8,519 bases of DNA, taken from assembly GCA_023257915.1 (NCBI GenBank), contig JALRBB010000025.1, positions 1 through 8,519 on the forward strand. Reading direction: 5' to 3'. Shown piece by piece: positions 6,521 to 8,519 of the stretch (within the stretch, counting starts at the first letter, position 1; each line of letters begins with the position of its first letter). Position numbers and translations under genes: made by a program. The notes beneath the pieces were generated by a model. It did not search any database, was not told where the DNA came from, and saw nothing but the letters and a program-made list of their open reading frames with translations. Source of the DNA: Quisquiliibacterium sp. (GTDB lineage Bacteria; Pseudomonadota; Gammaproteobacteria; Burkholderiales; Burkholderiaceae_E).

Positions 6521-6622
6521 GTTTTTGAGGAGTCCTGCAAGATCGAACGCGTGATGTTGGACCAGTGCGCTGCGAGCGGCAACCCGATTCAGCCCGCGGG
6601 CGCGTTATGCTCCGGGTCCGGC
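6521..6622. other. Divergent intergenic region between aldehyde dehydrogenase and alpha/beta hydrolase
   Basis: These 102 bases must hold the promoters for both the minus-strand ALDH operon and the plus-strand hydrolase, if the starts are right. The only structure I can point to is a 10-bp palindrome, GCCCGCGGGC, at 6592-6601. It is followed closely on the plus strand by TATGCT at 6606-6611, which resembles a -10 element but has no -35 box at proper spacing. No convincing promoter or operator is visible. Confidence 0.4.
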
Positions 6623-7531
6623 ATGGTGTCGCCGGCCACTCTATTTCACCAGACGATGCAACGCCTGACGATTCCCGGTCGCGGCGGTCATGTCGCGGCG
6701 CTGAACTTCGGCCGCGCACACGGACCGATCGACATCCTGTTCCTGCATGCGACCGGGTTCTGCGCGCATACCTATCGACGACTGCTCGAGCCGCTGGACG
6801 GCGCGTTGCGTGCGGTGGCACTCGATTTGCGGGGCCATGGCCACACGACCTTGCCGGCCAATCCGGCGCGACTGGCCCACTGGCATGGCTATGCCGACGA
6901 CGTCATCAGGACGCTGGAGCGACTCACCGACGCAGAACCGCGCACGCGGCTGATCGCCGGCCATTCGCTGGGTGGTACCGTCGCCCTGCTGGCCGCGACC
7001 CGTGCGCCGCGGCTGGCCGGCGCGTTGCTGATGATCGACCCGGCGATGGTGCTGCCGTGGATGCGCCGCTGGTTGCTGCTGCCGTTCGGCCCGCGGCTGC
7101 TGCGCCGCCGGCTGCCGATCGCGAAGTCTGCCGCGCGTCGGCGCAGCGACTTCCCGGCCTTGCACGAGGTGCGAGCCAGCTACGACGGCCGCGGCGCGTT
7201 TCGCAGCTGGCTGCCGGGCTTTCTGGACGACTATCTGGAGGACGCATTCGAGCGCCGATCAGACGGCTCGGTGGCGCTACGCTGTACGCCGGCCTGGGAG
7301 GCGGCAACCTTTTGCGCGCACCGCCACGACCTGCAGGCGGCGCTTCGCAAGCTTGCGATCCCAGCGCGGATGCTGGTTGCCGAGCAGCATTCCACCTCGG
7401 CGCGCATCCTGCCCTTGCTGCCCGGCCTGGCACCAGAGTTGATCGCAGAACCGGTGCCGGGCAGCTCGCACTTCATCCCGATGGAACAACCCGAACTGGT
7501 GCGCGAGCGGATGCTAGCGCTACTGCGATAG
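6623..7531 (+). CDS. alpha/beta-fold hydrolase
   Basis: This 302-residue enzyme belongs to the alpha/beta hydrolase fold and would hydrolyse an ester, lactone or carbon-carbon bond. The oxyanion region is FLHATGF (40-46), in place of the commoner HG form. The strand-4 motif is ALDLRGHGHT (66-75), and the nucleophile elbow is GHSLGG (113-118) with Ser115. A cap region rich in Arg, Leu and Trp spans about 143-205. The C-terminal catalytic His is His283 in GSSHFIPMEQP. The acid is less clear: Asp139 (LMIDP) and Glu254 (LVAEQHS) are both candidates. No signal peptide is seen. The start at 6623 is the best ATG before the first strand, but it lacks a clear Shine-Dalgarno sequence; the ATG at 6656 (MQRLTIPGRGG) is an alternative. 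The frame extends upstream antisense to the ALDH, which I discount. It converges on the Bug gene with a 24-base gap. The substrate is unknown. Confidence 0.88.
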   Translation: MVSPATLFHQTMQRLTIPGRGGHVAALNFGRAHGPIDILFLHATGFCAHTYRRLLEPLDGALRAVALDLRGHGHTTLPANPARLAHWHGYADDVIRTLERLTDAEPRTRLIAGHSLGGTVALLAATRAPRLAGALLMIDPAMVLPWMRRWLLLPFGPRLLRRRLPIAKSAARRRSDFPALHEVRASYDGRGAFRSWLPGFLDDYLEDAFERRSDGSVALRCTPAWEAATFCAHRHDLQAALRKLAIPARMLVAEQHSTSARILPLLPGLAPELIAEPVPGSSHFIPMEQPELVRERMLALLR

Positions 7532-7555
7532 CAATCCCGCAGCGCACCCCGCGGA

Positions 7556-8519
7556 TCAGTCGCCAGCGCGGATGTTGTGCTCCTTGATCACCTTGGCCCA
7601 GCGAGTCAGCTGCAGGTCGGTGAAGCGACCGAGCTCATCGGGCTTGGACAGCGTCAGGTTCATGCCCAGGCTCGTGAGCCGATCGCGGATCTTCGGCTCG
7701 GACAGAATGCGGGCGAGCTCCTGGTTGACTTTGTCGATGAGTTGCGGTGATGTGCCAGCTGGCGTGAACACGCCCCACCAGGCCAGCGCCTCGAAGCCGG
7801 GCAGCCCTTGCTCAGCGATCGTCGGCACATCAGGCAGTGCCGGATCACGCTTGGCCGATGTGACCGCCAGCGGCACCAGCGCCCCTGAACGGATATGCGT
7901 GGAGAACAGCGCGGTTGTAGCCATCGAAACCGGCACATGGCCGGCGATCGCATCCTGAGTCAGCGGGCCGCCACCCTTGTAAGGCACATGCACCAGCGGG
8001 AACTTCATCTGAGCGCCCAGACTGGTCATCGTCAGGTGCGCAAGGCTGCCGGTGCCGACCGATCCAAACGACAGGCCGCCGGCACTCTTGCGCGATGCAT
8101 CGATGAAATCCTGGAAGCTGCGGTACGGCTGCGACTTGTGGCCGACCAGCACCATCGCACCGGTCGCCACCAGCATGACCGGAGCCAGGTCCTTGCGGGT
8201 GTCGAAGGACATGTTCGGAATCAGGCTCGGGTTCGTGCCATGCGTGTCGAACACGAACACGAAGGCACTGCCATCGGCCGGCATCTTGGCCACATAGCCG
8301 GTGCCGATCGAGCCATTGCCGCCGGGCTTGTTCTCGACGATAACTTGCGTGCCCAGGGCCTGCGCCAGCCCCGGTGCCACCAGCCTCGCAAGCTGGTCGG
8401 TCGTACCACCGGGCGGGAATGGCGACACCAGCCGAATCTGCTTGGTCGGCCAAGCAGCCTGTGCATGCGCCGCCTGCGCCGACAGCGCGCCGATGAGTGC
8501 CACACCGGCCGAACCGAGA
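7556..8519 (-). CDS. Bug-family tripartite tricarboxylate transporter substrate-binding protein, partial, N-terminus beyond right edge
   Basis: This periplasmic receptor of the TctC/Bug family captures a carboxylate or related small solute and would deliver it to a TctA/TctB-type membrane transporter. The 320 codons in the window include the family signatures WPTKQIRLVSPFPPGGTTD after the signal sequence, VIVENKPGGNGSIG, YVAKMPADGSAF, FGSVGTGSLAHLTM, VHVPYKGGGP and PALPDVPTIAEQGLPGF. The first in-window residues form a hydrophobic signal-peptide core (LGSAGVALIGALSAQ) ending in AHAQA followed by AWP, so cleavage is likely near base 8456. The frame remains open to base 8519, so the true start and the basic n-region lie outside; the GTG at 8503 is inside the signal peptide and is not the start. 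No transporter membrane genes are in the window, and orphan Bug receptors are common in Burkholderiales. The ligand cannot be predicted. Confidence 0.95.
   Translation of the reverse strand, partial: LGSAGVALIGALSAQAAHAQAAWPTKQIRLVSPFPPGGTTDQLARLVAPGLAQALGTQVIVENKPGGNGSIGTGYVAKMPADGSAFVFVFDTHGTNPSLIPNMSFDTRKDLAPVMLVATGAMVLVGHKSQPYRSFQDFIDASRKSAGGLSFGSVGTGSLAHLTMTSLGAQMKFPLVHVPYKGGGPLTQDAIAGHVPVSMATTALFSTHIRSGALVPLAVTSAKRDPALPDVPTIAEQGLPGFEALAWWGVFTPAGTSPQLIDKVNQELARILSEPKIRDRLTSLGMNLTLSKPDELGRFTDLQLTRWAKVIKEHNIRAGD

Noticed and set aside
6592..6611. GCCCGCGGGC palindrome and TATGCT as a hydrolase promoter/operator
   Set aside because: There is no -35 element at suitable spacing, and the inferred transcript would start almost at the ATG. 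GC palindromes of this length are common in this base composition.
5864..6622. Upstream extension of the alpha/beta hydrolase frame
   Set aside because: It is antisense to the aldehyde dehydrogenase and its promoter region. Alpha/beta hydrolase homology starts only after 6656.

Overview
The window is GC-rich and densely coded. Eight protein genes fill almost all of it, and no gap between genes exceeds about 160 bases. The gene content points to a Gram-negative, metabolically versatile proteobacterium, most likely Burkholderiales. The main clue is a Bug-type (tripartite tricarboxylate transporter, TctC-like) periplasmic binding protein at the right edge, a family greatly expanded in that order. 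The accompanying mix of thiolase, acyl-CoA ligase, aldehyde dehydrogenase and quinol-monooxygenase-like genes also fits. This is inference, because the window has no rRNA or other phylogenetic marker. I saw no RNA gene, mobile element, CRISPR array or large repeat.

Layout from left to right: (1) a minus-strand pair, an SCP2-like thiolase (2495 to 1329) followed by an AMP-forming acyl-CoA synthetase (1332 leftward, C-terminus cut by the window edge), joined by a GTGA stop/start overlap; (2) a 157-base divergent intergenic region (2496-2652) with two perfect 8-bp-arm inverted repeats, one of which, on the minus strand, is followed by a T6 run like an attenuator; (3) a plus-strand DapA-superfamily dehydratase (2653-3582) that closely resembles L-2-keto-3-deoxyarabonate dehydratase; (4) a minus-strand run of aldehyde dehydrogenase (6520-5051), extended SDR epimerase/dehydratase (5017-3983) and small ABM-domain monooxygenase (3923-3606), probably one operon; (5) a divergent plus-strand alpha/beta hydrolase (6623-7531); (6) a minus-strand Bug solute receptor (7556 to the right edge, N-terminus cut off).

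Taken together this is an accessory catabolic region. A periplasmic receptor would capture an organic acid. A hydrolase, an NAD-dependent SDR, an aldehyde dehydrogenase and a 2-keto-3-deoxy-acid dehydratase could oxidise and dehydrate it. A thiolase and an acyl-CoA ligase could feed products into CoA metabolism. The real substrate cannot be read from the sequence, and the eight genes may serve more than one pathway. Nothing here amounts to a clearly new biological system. The best leads are the uncharacterised ALDH-SDR-ABM operon, the solitary AraD-type dehydratase, and the structured region between the thiolase and the dehydratase.
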